Assembly: GCA_009692005.1 (NCBI GenBank)
Contig: SHZZ01000007.1
Coordinates: 1-64,000, forward strand
DNA length: 64,000 bases
DNA from: Gemmataceae bacterium
GTDB taxonomy: Bacteria; Planctomycetota; Planctomycetia; Gemmatales; Gemmataceae
Direction of reading: 5' to 3'
The notes under the pieces are model-generated. The model saw only the letters and a program-made list of their open reading frames with translations. It was not told where the DNA came from and made no database searches. Position 1 is the first letter of the stretch. Every line of letters starts with the position of its first letter. Of this stretch, positions 32,701-39,317 are shown in pieces. Both the position numbers and the translations under genes were made by a program.

Positions 32701-34498
32701 CACGCATCTGCCCCGGGTTCTTGTTCGGGTCCCAGGTAGTGTCCCCGCCATCGGCCTTATCCCGATACATATAAGCCCAAACCAGGCTGCCTGTAAGCAG
32801 GTCGACGCCGAGAAGGGCGCCGGCATTGGTTGGGCAGACCAGAATGCCTTCGCCATAGGCCAGGTGCGCCGCCTGGGTGCGACGGCCGATGTCTTGTTCC
32901 AGTTTGTCGCGGGTGGTGACAAGGGTTTGCATGGCCAGGAGTTTTCCACTGGCCGGATCGAGAGTTGCCAGTCGGAGTTCCTGCTGTTTTTCCGTGAGCA
33001 CATGGAGTTTGCCGCTGACAGGTAAAGGCGGGCCAAGAAAGTAGGCGTCCAGGAGGTCGCCTTTTTCACCGCGCCCGCCCGCTTCCCATTTCAACTTCCC
33101 TGTCACCAGGTCGTAGGCCTGCAGCTTGCTATGGAGAATGGCGTCCAGGACATCCTTGCTGGCCACGCCGTAGGAGGAAGTGTTGGGCCGGGCGTTGTAA
33201 TTGTTCAGGTTGGGGGGCGGCGGGATGGCCAGGTCCTCAACGGCAAAAACGAATTTCCCGTCGGAGGAAAGCGAGCCGAGGGTGGAATTCTCAAAGAGAA
33301 TGGCCGGGCGCAAGTTGTTCTGCACATACTGAGTCAACCAACCCTGGAAGACGGGGGCTTTTCTGGGTTCGCGCGAAACCGTGTCCGCCGACCATTCCGA
33401 ACGCGCCTCCCATTCGAGCTTCCCGGTCTTCAATTGCACGGCGTGAAGGCCCCAGTAGCTGCGGTAAACCAACAGGGGAAGTTTTTGCTCATTGCGATTG
33501 ATGGTGACGGCCAGGGGGAAGAAGGCGGGAATCATGGCCTGGGCCCGCTGCTGCACCAAGTAGTTTTCCGCCATGCGCAGCCAGGTGCGGGTTTCATCAG
33601 TGCGTAGCGTAGGGGTTTTCCAGCGAGGCTCCATGAAAGCCGTGCCGCCGGGCGCCTCGGCATTGCGCCTGGGATTGCCGCCAAACAGCAACCAGTCATG
33701 CACTCCGGCGTCATGCGCCCTGGTGACCTTGGTGGCCAGGACGCGCAGTTCTTCCAGGGGGAAAGATTCGCCCCCGAGGTTGATTTCTTTCAAACCCTTG
33801 GCGGTGAGCATTTGCCAGATTTTCTGTCCGCGGACCATGTCGCCTGCTTGGAAAAAGGCGAAAGCAGCTTTGAAGAGCGCCCGGGGAGAAAGATTGTTCG
33901 ATCCATCTCGTTCCAAAAGCCGCTCGAAGCAGAGCGATGCGGCCATGAAGTTGCCGCGGTCCAAGTGGTAAGTTCCCAGCAGCGCCGCCGCCTCGCCCCC
34001 TGCTTCGGTGTGCAGGTACTGCCGCACGATTTGCGCCAGCAGGTTGGGGTCGCCAGTGGCCCGCGCTTCTTTCAACCAGGCGGCCGCGGGCGGATTAAAG
34101 GTTAGCTTGTAAAATTCCAGCCCCTTGGGGGGCAGCGATGCGATCAGGCGATTGGCTTCAGTTCGCACGCTGACGATGGCAACCGCATCCTTGCCATCCG
34201 GCCCCTTGCGAGGGATCTCGGCAAAGACATCTTCCTTAATCTCCACCAGTTTTTGCAGAACATTGCAGGCCTCGGCCCAATCCCGCGATTTAATGTAGTC
34301 TTGCGCCGCCTCGACACGGCTTTTCATCTTGTTGTCGCGCGGCAGACTTACCGCCGACCCATCCCCTGGGTCCACCGGAATGGCGCCCGGCCCGCCATCA
34401 ACGGGTTGAATATCAACCTTCTGCTGCTGACCAATGGTCAGGCCCGCGGCCAGCAATAAACCCAGGCCCGCGATCCAGCGCCAACTTTTCTGTTTCAT
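29738..34498 (-). CDS. Giant secreted PQQ-like beta-propeller and TPR protein
   Basis: A 1586-residue exported protein with a signal peptide at residues 1-24 (WIAGLGLLLAAGLTIGQQQ). Helical TPR-like repeats occupy about 55-250 (AQDYIKSRDWAEACNVLQKL, FKAAFAFFQAGDMVRGQKIW). A first PQQ-like propeller follows to about 780 (GALLGVDLLTGSLVWAYMY, MCRAIDLANGQTAWTVDTG), a second helical region to about 1110 (LTERGELRLDKGDLRGAI), and a second propeller to the end (GLVAVDPVTGKILWTRSD, FYAFDRESGKMTWHNP). Tryptophan-docking motifs suggest protein binding, as in BamB, rather than certain PQQ chemistry. It is the first gene of the minus-strand array and probably its most upstream envelope component. Confidence 0.87.
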   Translation of the reverse strand: MKQKSWRWIAGLGLLLAAGLTIGQQQKVDIQPVDGGPGAIPVDPGDGSAVSLPRDNKMKSRVEAAQDYIKSRDWAEACNVLQKLVEIKEDVFAEIPRKGPDGKDAVAIVSVRTEANRLIASLPPKGLEFYKLTFNPPAAAWLKEARATGDPNLLAQIVRQYLHTEAGGEAAALLGTYHLDRGNFMAASLCFERLLERDGSNNLSPRALFKAAFAFFQAGDMVRGQKIWQMLTAKGLKEINLGGESFPLEELRVLATKVTRAHDAGVHDWLLFGGNPRRNAEAPGGTAFMEPRWKTPTLRTDETRTWLRMAENYLVQQRAQAMIPAFFPLAVTINRNEQKLPLLVYRSYWGLHAVQLKTGKLEWEARSEWSADTVSREPRKAPVFQGWLTQYVQNNLRPAILFENSTLGSLSSDGKFVFAVEDLAIPPPPNLNNYNARPNTSSYGVASKDVLDAILHSKLQAYDLVTGKLKWEAGGRGEKGDLLDAYFLGPPLPVSGKLHVLTEKQQELRLATLDPASGKLLAMQTLVTTRDKLEQDIGRRTQAAHLAYGEGILVCPTNAGALLGVDLLTGSLVWAYMYRDKADGGDTTWDPNKNPGQMRGGIRRIDGRVANPNLNNQWKVTAPVIHEGRVIFTAPDARAIHCVNLRDGMKVWTQARQEEDLFFAGVHSGKALVVGRKMCRAIDLANGQTAWTVDTGVPSGMGVAFDNIYYLPLKEASGSKEPEICAIDISRGQILAHTRSRKKEVPGNLLFYEGEVLSQSTTELAAFPQLAVKLSQIDKLIQANPRDPMGLTERGELRLDKGDLRGAITDLKDALAQKPPAAVVEKARQKLFEAFTDYFQRDFNQAEPFLKEYEELCRVEIRPDATEKDKQEQEAEGKRRRANYLCLIAKGKEAQGRLVEAFEKYQEFAAIAPGDELISVIDEPSVRAAGEVWSQGRIAAMVANTSAENKKPLEDRIRLQWEELEKKGAPLAGLKKFVATCGSLFQIGQEARLRLAEKLLDDSDPNSLLLSEQHVQTVVGENPAMAARGFEILARLYTRKGLLDDAAWCYRKLGHDYPDAVVRDGRKGADFFNDLAADKRFLPFLSLSPVSVAKKIRVTEERGNFHQQTQTYRFESPPGELPYFQRHRLALRFDYHALRLTDTLTGDETWSKNLTRTLFQNLVYGNGQSHLVRFPLQAQGHLVLLPIGHLVFAIDPVSKRVLWEKNLYNPLGGLPGQAGIGSPPGYNQLNVDPDGTMRVLYPDGWGQRIGLTNPLTAGVAALQTRDGLVAVDPVTGKILWTRSDINSRAILFPQGKHIFVVEMSPENNPTATRALRAYDGVSVRIPDFSQQFAKRLRILGGALLLTDTEVNGAVTLRLYDVLSGKDTWKESFPAGSMVLKTEEEPELVGAVDPEGKVRAWRLPEGKLALNTRVETRHLVKGATAHLLADPGHFYLGFNGPVNANIMPWGGVQSNLMPGNGMRALPLNGEFYAFDRESGKMTWHNPLVNQMIVLDSFREMPVLIFTARFHKMMANGPVRNVVQVVAAKSFDKRTGKLLYDNENIPNGIQFHALNYDQRGGRIDFVNYQLKIIHHLEADTGKPATGGE

Positions 34499-34716
34499 GG
34501 AGGTTGCCCTTCAATGCCTATTTGCTTTATTGTCGCACTCCATGCCCCTGACCCGCAAGTGTAATGACCCACGAGCTTGGACGATTGGGACGGCACAATC
34601 CAACCCGGAACCGTGGAGATTTCCCTCTACCTGCAACCCAGTTTCCTGTATAAGTTCACCTGCGGAACAGGGTTCACTGCTATTTTACCCACTCCTCCCC
34701 TTTGGAAAGAGCCGTT

Positions 34717-35769
34717 ATGTTCTCACACCGCGTTTACCTCATGCTCCTTGCAGCCCTGGTTTCCTTGAGTTGCCAAGTTTCTTTTGCTGAAGAACCCAAA
34801 AAGGCCGCTGATTCTCTGGTCGTTTATCAGGGTGCTGCTGGACCGGGTTTGGGAAAGCACATCGTGCTGGTCAGCGGCGACGAAGAGTACCGCTCGGAAG
34901 AAGCGCTTCCCCAGTTGGGGAAAATCCTGGCCAAACACCATGGCTTCACTTGCACCGTCCTTTTCGCCATCGATCTCAAGACCGGCCTGATCAACCCCAA
35001 TCAAAACGACAACATTCCAGGCTTGGAAAATCTGGCCAAGGCCGACCTGATGATCATCGGCACACGCATGCGAAAACTCCCGCCGGAACAAATGAAACCG
35101 ATTGAGGATTACCTTCTGGCGGGCAAACCGGTGATCGGCTTGCGCACCGCCACTCACGCTTTCCTGTTCAGCAAGGAGCACCCCTTTGCCCGCTATGGCA
35201 ACGGGTATCGCGGCGAGAGCAAGGAATGGGAAGGCGGCTTCGGCCGCCTGGTGCTGGGGGAAATGTGGATCAACCACCATGGCTCCCATGGGAAGGAAAG
35301 CTGCCGCGGTGTTCTCGCGCCCATGAAGGAGTCGCATCCCATTGTCAAAGGCATCCAGGATGGCGACATCTGGGGCCCGACCGATGTCTATGGCGTGCGG
35401 CTGCCTTTACCCGACGACAGCCAGCCGCTGATCCTGGGACAAGTCCTGAATGGCATGAAATCGACCGATAAACCGGTGGAAGGAAAAAAGAACGACCCCA
35501 TGATGCCGGTTGCCTGGGTGAAGAGCTACCAGCTACCCGGGGGCAAGAAGGGCAAATCGTTTAACACGACCATGGGAGCCTCGCAGGATTTTGAAAGCGA
35601 AGGCTTGCGTCGGCTGGTGGTCAACGCCTCATACTGGTGCCTGGATATGGGAGCGAAGGTTCCGGAAAAGTCCAAGGTGGACTTGGTGGGCAAGTACGAA
35701 CCTACGCGCTTCAGCTTTAATGGCCATAAGAAGGGCATGAAACCGAGCGACTTCGCCGGCCTGGATTAA
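34717..35769 (+). CDS. Secreted ThuA-like (trehalose utilisation) domain protein
   Basis: A 350-residue exported protein with a signal peptide (MLLAALVSLSCQVSFAEE). The mature part has the ThuA-like flavodoxin/amidotransferase fold: KHIVLVSGDEEYRSEEALPQ at about 53-72, KADLMIIGTRMRKLPPEQM, and GLRTATHAF near 145-155, followed by an unusually histidine-rich NHHGSHGKESCRG. I chose ATG 34717 because GGAAAG lies seven bases upstream and the signal peptide begins there; a TTG at 34702 in the same frame is possible. It is a single-gene unit with a strong terminator at 35775. Planctomycetes keep such proteins next to secreted dehydrogenases; the substrate is unknown. Confidence 0.88.
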   Translation: MFSHRVYLMLLAALVSLSCQVSFAEEPKKAADSLVVYQGAAGPGLGKHIVLVSGDEEYRSEEALPQLGKILAKHHGFTCTVLFAIDLKTGLINPNQNDNIPGLENLAKADLMIIGTRMRKLPPEQMKPIEDYLLAGKPVIGLRTATHAFLFSKEHPFARYGNGYRGESKEWEGGFGRLVLGEMWINHHGSHGKESCRGVLAPMKESHPIVKGIQDGDIWGPTDVYGVRLPLPDDSQPLILGQVLNGMKSTDKPVEGKKNDPMMPVAWVKSYQLPGGKKGKSFNTTMGASQDFESEGLRRLVVNASYWCLDMGAKVPEKSKVDLVGKYEPTRFSFNGHKKGMKPSDFAGLD

Positions 35770-35774
35770 TCTCC

Positions 35775-35819
35775 GATTCCGTCAAGGCATCCGAGGGCCT
35801 GATGGAATCGCCTTTTTTC
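35775..35819 (+). terminator. Rho-independent terminator after the ThuA gene
   Basis: GATTCCGTCA at 35775-35784 pairs with TGATGGAATC at 35800-35809 across a loop including GGCATCCGAGGGCC, which extends the stem. The hairpin is followed by GCCTTTTTTCTTT. It begins five bases after the TAA of the ThuA gene. Confidence 0.8.
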
Positions 35820-35822
35820 TTT

Positions 35823-35892
35823 CCCCTGGGACCGCCAGGCTCCAGCCTGGCAGATTGATTGGCCGCGCTGGAGCCTGGCGATCCCAGCGAAG
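35823..35892 (+). repeat. Intergenic palindromic repeat, module B (copy 2)
   Basis: CCCCTGGGACCGCCAGGCT..AGCCTGGC, an AT-rich linker, GGCCGCGCTGGAG, then GATCCCAGCGAAG. It matches the copies at 5220-5294 (inverted) and 42083-42155. In this copy the second hairpin is changed: the GCGCGGC arm is replaced by a second GCCTGGC, as if recombined with the first. Confidence 0.75.
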
Positions 35893-35902
35893 AACAAATC
35901 AC

Positions 35903-35938
35903 GCTTGCACCCCAGAGGGTGCTCGGGGCCGAGCCCGG
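35903..35938. repeat. Palindromic repeat, module C (copy 2, partial)
   Basis: GCACCC-CAGA-GGGTGC at 35907-35922, preceded by GCTT, is the same hairpin as 5135-5150 with a different loop. The following CTCGGGGCCGAG replaces the second inner hairpin. The outer CAAGCTTGCA arms of copy 1 are not intact here. Confidence 0.6.
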
Positions 35939-35948
35939 ATCCAACCTG

Positions 35949-35969
35949 TTTCGTAGCGTGGAGAGGGGA
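35949..35969. repeat. Intergenic repeat, module A (half copy)
   Basis: TTTCGTAGCGTGGAGAGGGG equals the 3' half of the copy at 149-186 with one change in the loop side. The complementary half is missing. Together with modules B and C it makes a block at 35823-35969 whose order is the inverse of 5048-5294. Confidence 0.6.
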
Positions 35970-36011
35970 AAAAGACGGGGTTGTCTAACTCTGGCAACAC
36001 CTGTCCCCGGC

Positions 36012-36596
36012 TTACACCGCCTGAGGCTTTTCTTCCTTCGGCGCGAAGAACATCAAAGTCATCAGCAATATCGCGCCCCCCACCAGCCAGCAATCAGCCA
36101 GGTTAAACACCGGCCAATCGAACCACAGGTTCCAATGAAGGAAGTCGCGCACGCCAGAAAAAGCGATGCGGTCAAAAAAATTCCCCGTAGTGCCACCCAG
36201 AATAAAGGCCAGCGCCACCATTAACGGCGTATGCGCCAGGGACCCTTTTTGCATGCTCCAATAAATTATGCCCATGGCAGCGCCACAACTCACCACCGCG
36301 AAAATCCCATTGGCCAGACCCTGATGCTTACCACCCATGCCAAACAGCGCGCCCTGGTTGACATAGGGGATCGGGTTGCCTGAGGCATCTTTTTTTAATT
36401 GACCGGTTTCCACATCGTATTGGAACTGCGCCACCAGGTGAAACCCGCCTTGCTCTCCCTTTTGAAACAGGGTGTGCACATGGCGCGTTTCCGGATTGGC
36501 CAGCCAATGAAAGACGGTAAACTTGCTGGCCTGGTCGGCAGCCAGGCTGGAAAGGGCCAGGACCCAGAAGAGCAAAAGTTTGGTTTTATCGTTCAT
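36012..36596 (-). CDS. lspA: Lipoprotein signal peptidase (signal peptidase II)
   Basis: A 194-residue inner-membrane aspartyl protease that removes signal peptides from diacylglyceryl-modified prolipoproteins. Four hydrophobic segments are visible, the first in LLLFWVLALSSLAADQASKF. Both catalytic motifs are present: GNFFDRIAFSG and FNLADCWL, each with its aspartate. The first periplasmic loop, between ADQASK and NQGALFG, is about 20 residues longer than in E. coli LspA, as a polar insert (VETGQLKKDASGNPIPYV). I start at ATG 36596; the open frame upstream overlaps the divergent sigma gene. Substrates in this window could include the TolC-family lipoprotein at 56680. Confidence 0.93.
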   Translation of the reverse strand: MNDKTKLLLFWVLALSSLAADQASKFTVFHWLANPETRHVHTLFQKGEQGGFHLVAQFQYDVETGQLKKDASGNPIPYVNQGALFGMGGKHQGLANGIFAVVSCGAAMGIIYWSMQKGSLAHTPLMVALAFILGGTTGNFFDRIAFSGVRDFLHWNLWFDWPVFNLADCWLVGGAILLMTLMFFAPKEEKPQAV

Positions 36597-36761
36597 ACAC
36601 TTTCTCAACACCTGTTGGATTTCCCACAGGCATTCATACTCAGAAGGGGAGAAAATCCCAAGGGCATCTGGAAATGCCGGAAATTGGGGAGTATGGTTAA
36701 TGCCACGCCGTTGAGCCCGGAGGGTGTCCCGCGCCAGGCGTTTCCTTTCACGGCTGAACAA

Positions 36762-37412
36762 ATGCCTTCTCCCGATTCCAACCTGGTGCGCAAAATCCGC
36801 CAGGGCGATACCGCCGCCTGGAACGAACTGTTGCTTCAATTTGAAGGAAGGCTGATGGCTTTCGCCAGGCAGAAAATCAAGGATCATGCCACCTGCCAGG
36901 ATCTGGTGCAGGAAGCGTTTCTTGGGTTCTTCTCATCGCTGGACCGCTTTGATGAAAAGAAGAACATTCAGAACTACCTCTTTACCATCTGTAGCAACAA
37001 AATAATCGATCACCTGCGCAAGCAAGGTCGCCGTCCGTTGCAGGACCTGGGTTCGCCCTCGTCGGGCCCGGATTTGTTAGAGCTGCGCGCTGACTCCGCT
37101 CTGGGACTGACGACCTGGTTTCACCTGGCGGAAAAAAGGCAGTGGGAAAACCAGGCTCTGGCAGCCACCCTGCGGGATTACCTTTCCAGCCTGGCCGCCG
37201 AGGGAGACTATCTCAAGGTCAAAGCTCTGGAACTGGTATGGGTGCTGGGCCTGTCCAATTTGGAAGCTGCGGGGATATTGAACATCAGCAATCAGCAGGC
37301 GGCCAACATCCGCTTCCAGGGGGTGAAAGCGCTGCGGGAGTTCCTGGCAGCGCGCCACTTGCCGCCGGAATTGTTTCCAGAGTTGCAGGATGAGGAAGGG
37401 GGTGAGGCATGA
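36762..37412 (+). CDS. Sigma-70 family (ECF-like) RNA polymerase sigma factor
   Basis: A 216-residue sigma factor. Region 2 is seen at about residues 8-90 (WNELLLQFEGRLMAFARQKI, CQDLVQEAFLGFFSSLDRF, IQNYLFTICSNKIIDHLRK) and region 4 at about 145-200 (YLKVKALELVWVLGLSNLEA, LNISNQQAANIRFQGVKAL). The spacer is long, about 55 residues. I use ATG 36762, which gives a normal N-terminus; an in-frame ATG at 36693 would add 23 residues. Neither has a strong ribosome site. Its TGA overlaps the ATG of the downstream putative anti-sigma gene. It is divergent from lspA, with about 165 bp between. Confidence 0.88.
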   Translation: MPSPDSNLVRKIRQGDTAAWNELLLQFEGRLMAFARQKIKDHATCQDLVQEAFLGFFSSLDRFDEKKNIQNYLFTICSNKIIDHLRKQGRRPLQDLGSPSSGPDLLELRADSALGLTTWFHLAEKRQWENQALAATLRDYLSSLAAEGDYLKVKALELVWVLGLSNLEAAGILNISNQQAANIRFQGVKALREFLAARHLPPELFPELQDEEGGEA

Positions 37413-37810
37413 CACTATCCGACCGCACTTTGGATGCCTACCTCGACGATATGTTGCATGAGGTAAAAATGGCGCAGGTGGAAAAGGTGCTGCGGGAGTC
37501 ACCCCCCTTGCAAGCCCGGATCGCTGCCTTGATTCAAAAGCGCGACCAGGGGGACCACTCCACCGGGGCCATCTGGCGGCGGGAACGGCTCACCTGCCCG
37601 AGCCGGGAGGAACTCGCTTCGTTTCTTTACCAGGGGCTGGAGGAATCCCGGCTCGACTACATCCGTTTTCACTTGCAAATAATCGGCTGCGCTTTTTGCC
37701 AGGCAAACTTGCACGATCTCGACCCGGAAAACAAAAACGCTTTCCAGTGCGACAAATCCTTCAGGGAAAAATCCTCCCGCCTCGTCGCCAGGAAGAAACA
37801 GGATGGGTAA
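37409..37810 (+). CDS. Putative small soluble anti-sigma factor with Cys/His motif
   Basis: A 133-residue protein without membrane segment. Residues 1-40 (LDAYLDDMLHEVKMAQVEKV) are an amphipathic helical part, followed by RLTCPSREELASFLYQGLEE and then HLQIIGCAFCQANL. That H-x5-C-x2-C resembles the zinc-binding anti-sigma (ZAS) motif H-x3-C-x2-C, with a spacing difference. The ATG overlaps the sigma factor stop (ATGA) and a strong GGAAGGGGGTGAG lies upstream, so the two are translationally coupled. Position and motif make it the likely antagonist of that sigma factor. The C-terminus is basic. It converges on the DUF1501 gene with 39 bp between. Confidence 0.72.
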   Translation: MTLSDRTLDAYLDDMLHEVKMAQVEKVLRESPPLQARIAALIQKRDQGDHSTGAIWRRERLTCPSREELASFLYQGLEESRLDYIRFHLQIIGCAFCQANLHDLDPENKNAFQCDKSFREKSSRLVARKKQDG

Positions 37811-37849
37811 TGGGCCTTGCTGGCGCCAGTTTGGCCAGGAATTTCGACC

Positions 37850-39313
37850 TCACGCCAGCACTTCCTGAATGACTTTGCCATGGTCCATGTCGATGCGTTT
37901 TCTCCCCGGGACTTCCAGCTTTCTTAAATCGAGCCCCAGCAAGTGCAGCACGGTGGCGTGAATGTCGGTGACATAATGTCCGTCACCCAGGGCGTTGTAA
38001 CCCAGTTCGTCGGTGGCGCCATGGACATGGCCTTTTTTCAAGCCGGCGCCCGCCATCCAGATGGTGAAGCCGTTGGGGTGATGGTCGCGGCCATCCTTGC
38101 CACCGCCACGAAGTTCCAAACCGGGAGTGCGGCCGAATTCCGTGCAGAAGACAACCACCGCATCGTCCATCAGCCCGCGTTGCTTCATGTCCATAAGGAA
38201 CCCGGCGACGGGGAGATCGACCGTGGCGCACAGGCGGGTGTGATTATCTTTGAGTTTCTGATGGGAATCCCAAACCCCGTAGGTGGAAGGAAAGACCTGG
38301 ACAAAGCGCACGCCGCGCTCGACCAGCCTGCGGGCGGCCAGCAGGTTTTCTCCCGCCACCCGGGTGGCCGGGTTGTCCATGCCATACAGGCGTGTGGTGC
38401 GCAGGGTTTCCCTGGTGAAGTTCATCGCTTCGGGCACCGATTCCTGCATGCGAAAAGCCATTTCATAGGAGCGGATGCGGGCGAGCAACTCTTTGTCGTC
38501 GGGGTACTCGACGGCGGCCAGAGTGTTGAGCCTGTGAATGAGCTGATACTCGCGAATCTGCTCGGCCTGAGTTTGAGACGCCGGTCGCGTGCCAAAAGGG
38601 AGCGGGTTTTTCGCATCGATAATTAAAGGAACGCCCGCGTGCTGCGGCCCGAGGTAAAGGGAATCGATCGATTGGCGGGTGTCGGGACGGCTGGGTCCGC
38701 CGATGACGGCAAACTTCGGCAAGTTGGCATTGAGGGTTCCCAGGCCGTAATGGGCCCAGGCGCCAATGCTCGGCTGGGGCTCGTCGAGTTTGTGCCTGCC
38801 GGTGTGGATCTGGTTCTCGGCAGCGTGATCGTTGTCGGTGGTCCAAATGTTGCGCAGGAAGCAGAGGTCGTCGACCTGCCGCGCCAGGTGGGGCCACCAG
38901 TCGGTGATTTCAATGCCACTTTGGCCATGTTTTTTCCAGCCCACCTGCATCGGGTAGATGGTGGGGTAGACATCGCGGATGTTAATTTCTTCAGCGGGGA
39001 CAGAGCGAAAACGCTTTTTGTGCAAGGGAGAATTGACCGGATTTTCGAAGGGGGTTTTGTCGAAAGTTTTGCCTGCGAATTGGTTCAGCGCCGGCTTGGG
39101 ATCAAAGGTTTCCAAATGGCTGTACCCGCCAGAAAGAAAAATCCAAACAACCGAACGGGCCCGGGGAAGGTGGTGCGTCTGGCCTGTGGGCCCGAGAGGT
39201 TCGCGAGCCACGCCGTCCTCGGCCAGCATGGCGCCGAGGGCCAAGCCGGTAAAGCCCATGCCGCAATCGGCCAGAAAAGTTCTTCGCCCAGCTTGAATTG
39301 AGGGAAGGTTCAT
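37850..39313 (-). CDS. DUF1501 family exported protein (copy 1)
   Basis: A 487-residue protein with a twin-arginine-type leader (GRRTFLADCGMGFTGLALGA). The DUF1501 core, related to the alkaline phosphatase/sulfatase fold, is shown by SVVWIFLSGGYSHLETFDPK at about 50-70, RHKLDEPQPSIGAWAHYGLG, ERGVRFVQVFPSTYGVWDSH, and VVVFCTEFGRTPGLELRGGG followed by GRDHHP. I start at ATG 39313 (MNLPSIQAGRRTF); the open frame from 39385 overlaps the upstream gene. It follows the DUF1549/DUF1553 gene by 4 bp and is co-translated with it. Substrate unknown in this family. Its paralogue is at 50835-52271. Confidence 0.93.
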   Translation of the reverse strand: MNLPSIQAGRRTFLADCGMGFTGLALGAMLAEDGVAREPLGPTGQTHHLPRARSVVWIFLSGGYSHLETFDPKPALNQFAGKTFDKTPFENPVNSPLHKKRFRSVPAEEINIRDVYPTIYPMQVGWKKHGQSGIEITDWWPHLARQVDDLCFLRNIWTTDNDHAAENQIHTGRHKLDEPQPSIGAWAHYGLGTLNANLPKFAVIGGPSRPDTRQSIDSLYLGPQHAGVPLIIDAKNPLPFGTRPASQTQAEQIREYQLIHRLNTLAAVEYPDDKELLARIRSYEMAFRMQESVPEAMNFTRETLRTTRLYGMDNPATRVAGENLLAARRLVERGVRFVQVFPSTYGVWDSHQKLKDNHTRLCATVDLPVAGFLMDMKQRGLMDDAVVVFCTEFGRTPGLELRGGGKDGRDHHPNGFTIWMAGAGLKKGHVHGATDELGYNALGDGHYVTDIHATVLHLLGLDLRKLEVPGRKRIDMDHGKVIQEVLA

Positions 39314-39317
39314 GCGC

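Noticed and set aside
36399-36761. Upstream extension of the second sigma factor to 36399
   Set aside because: It runs antisense through lspA and has no family similarity; ATG 36762 gives a normal sigma N-terminus.
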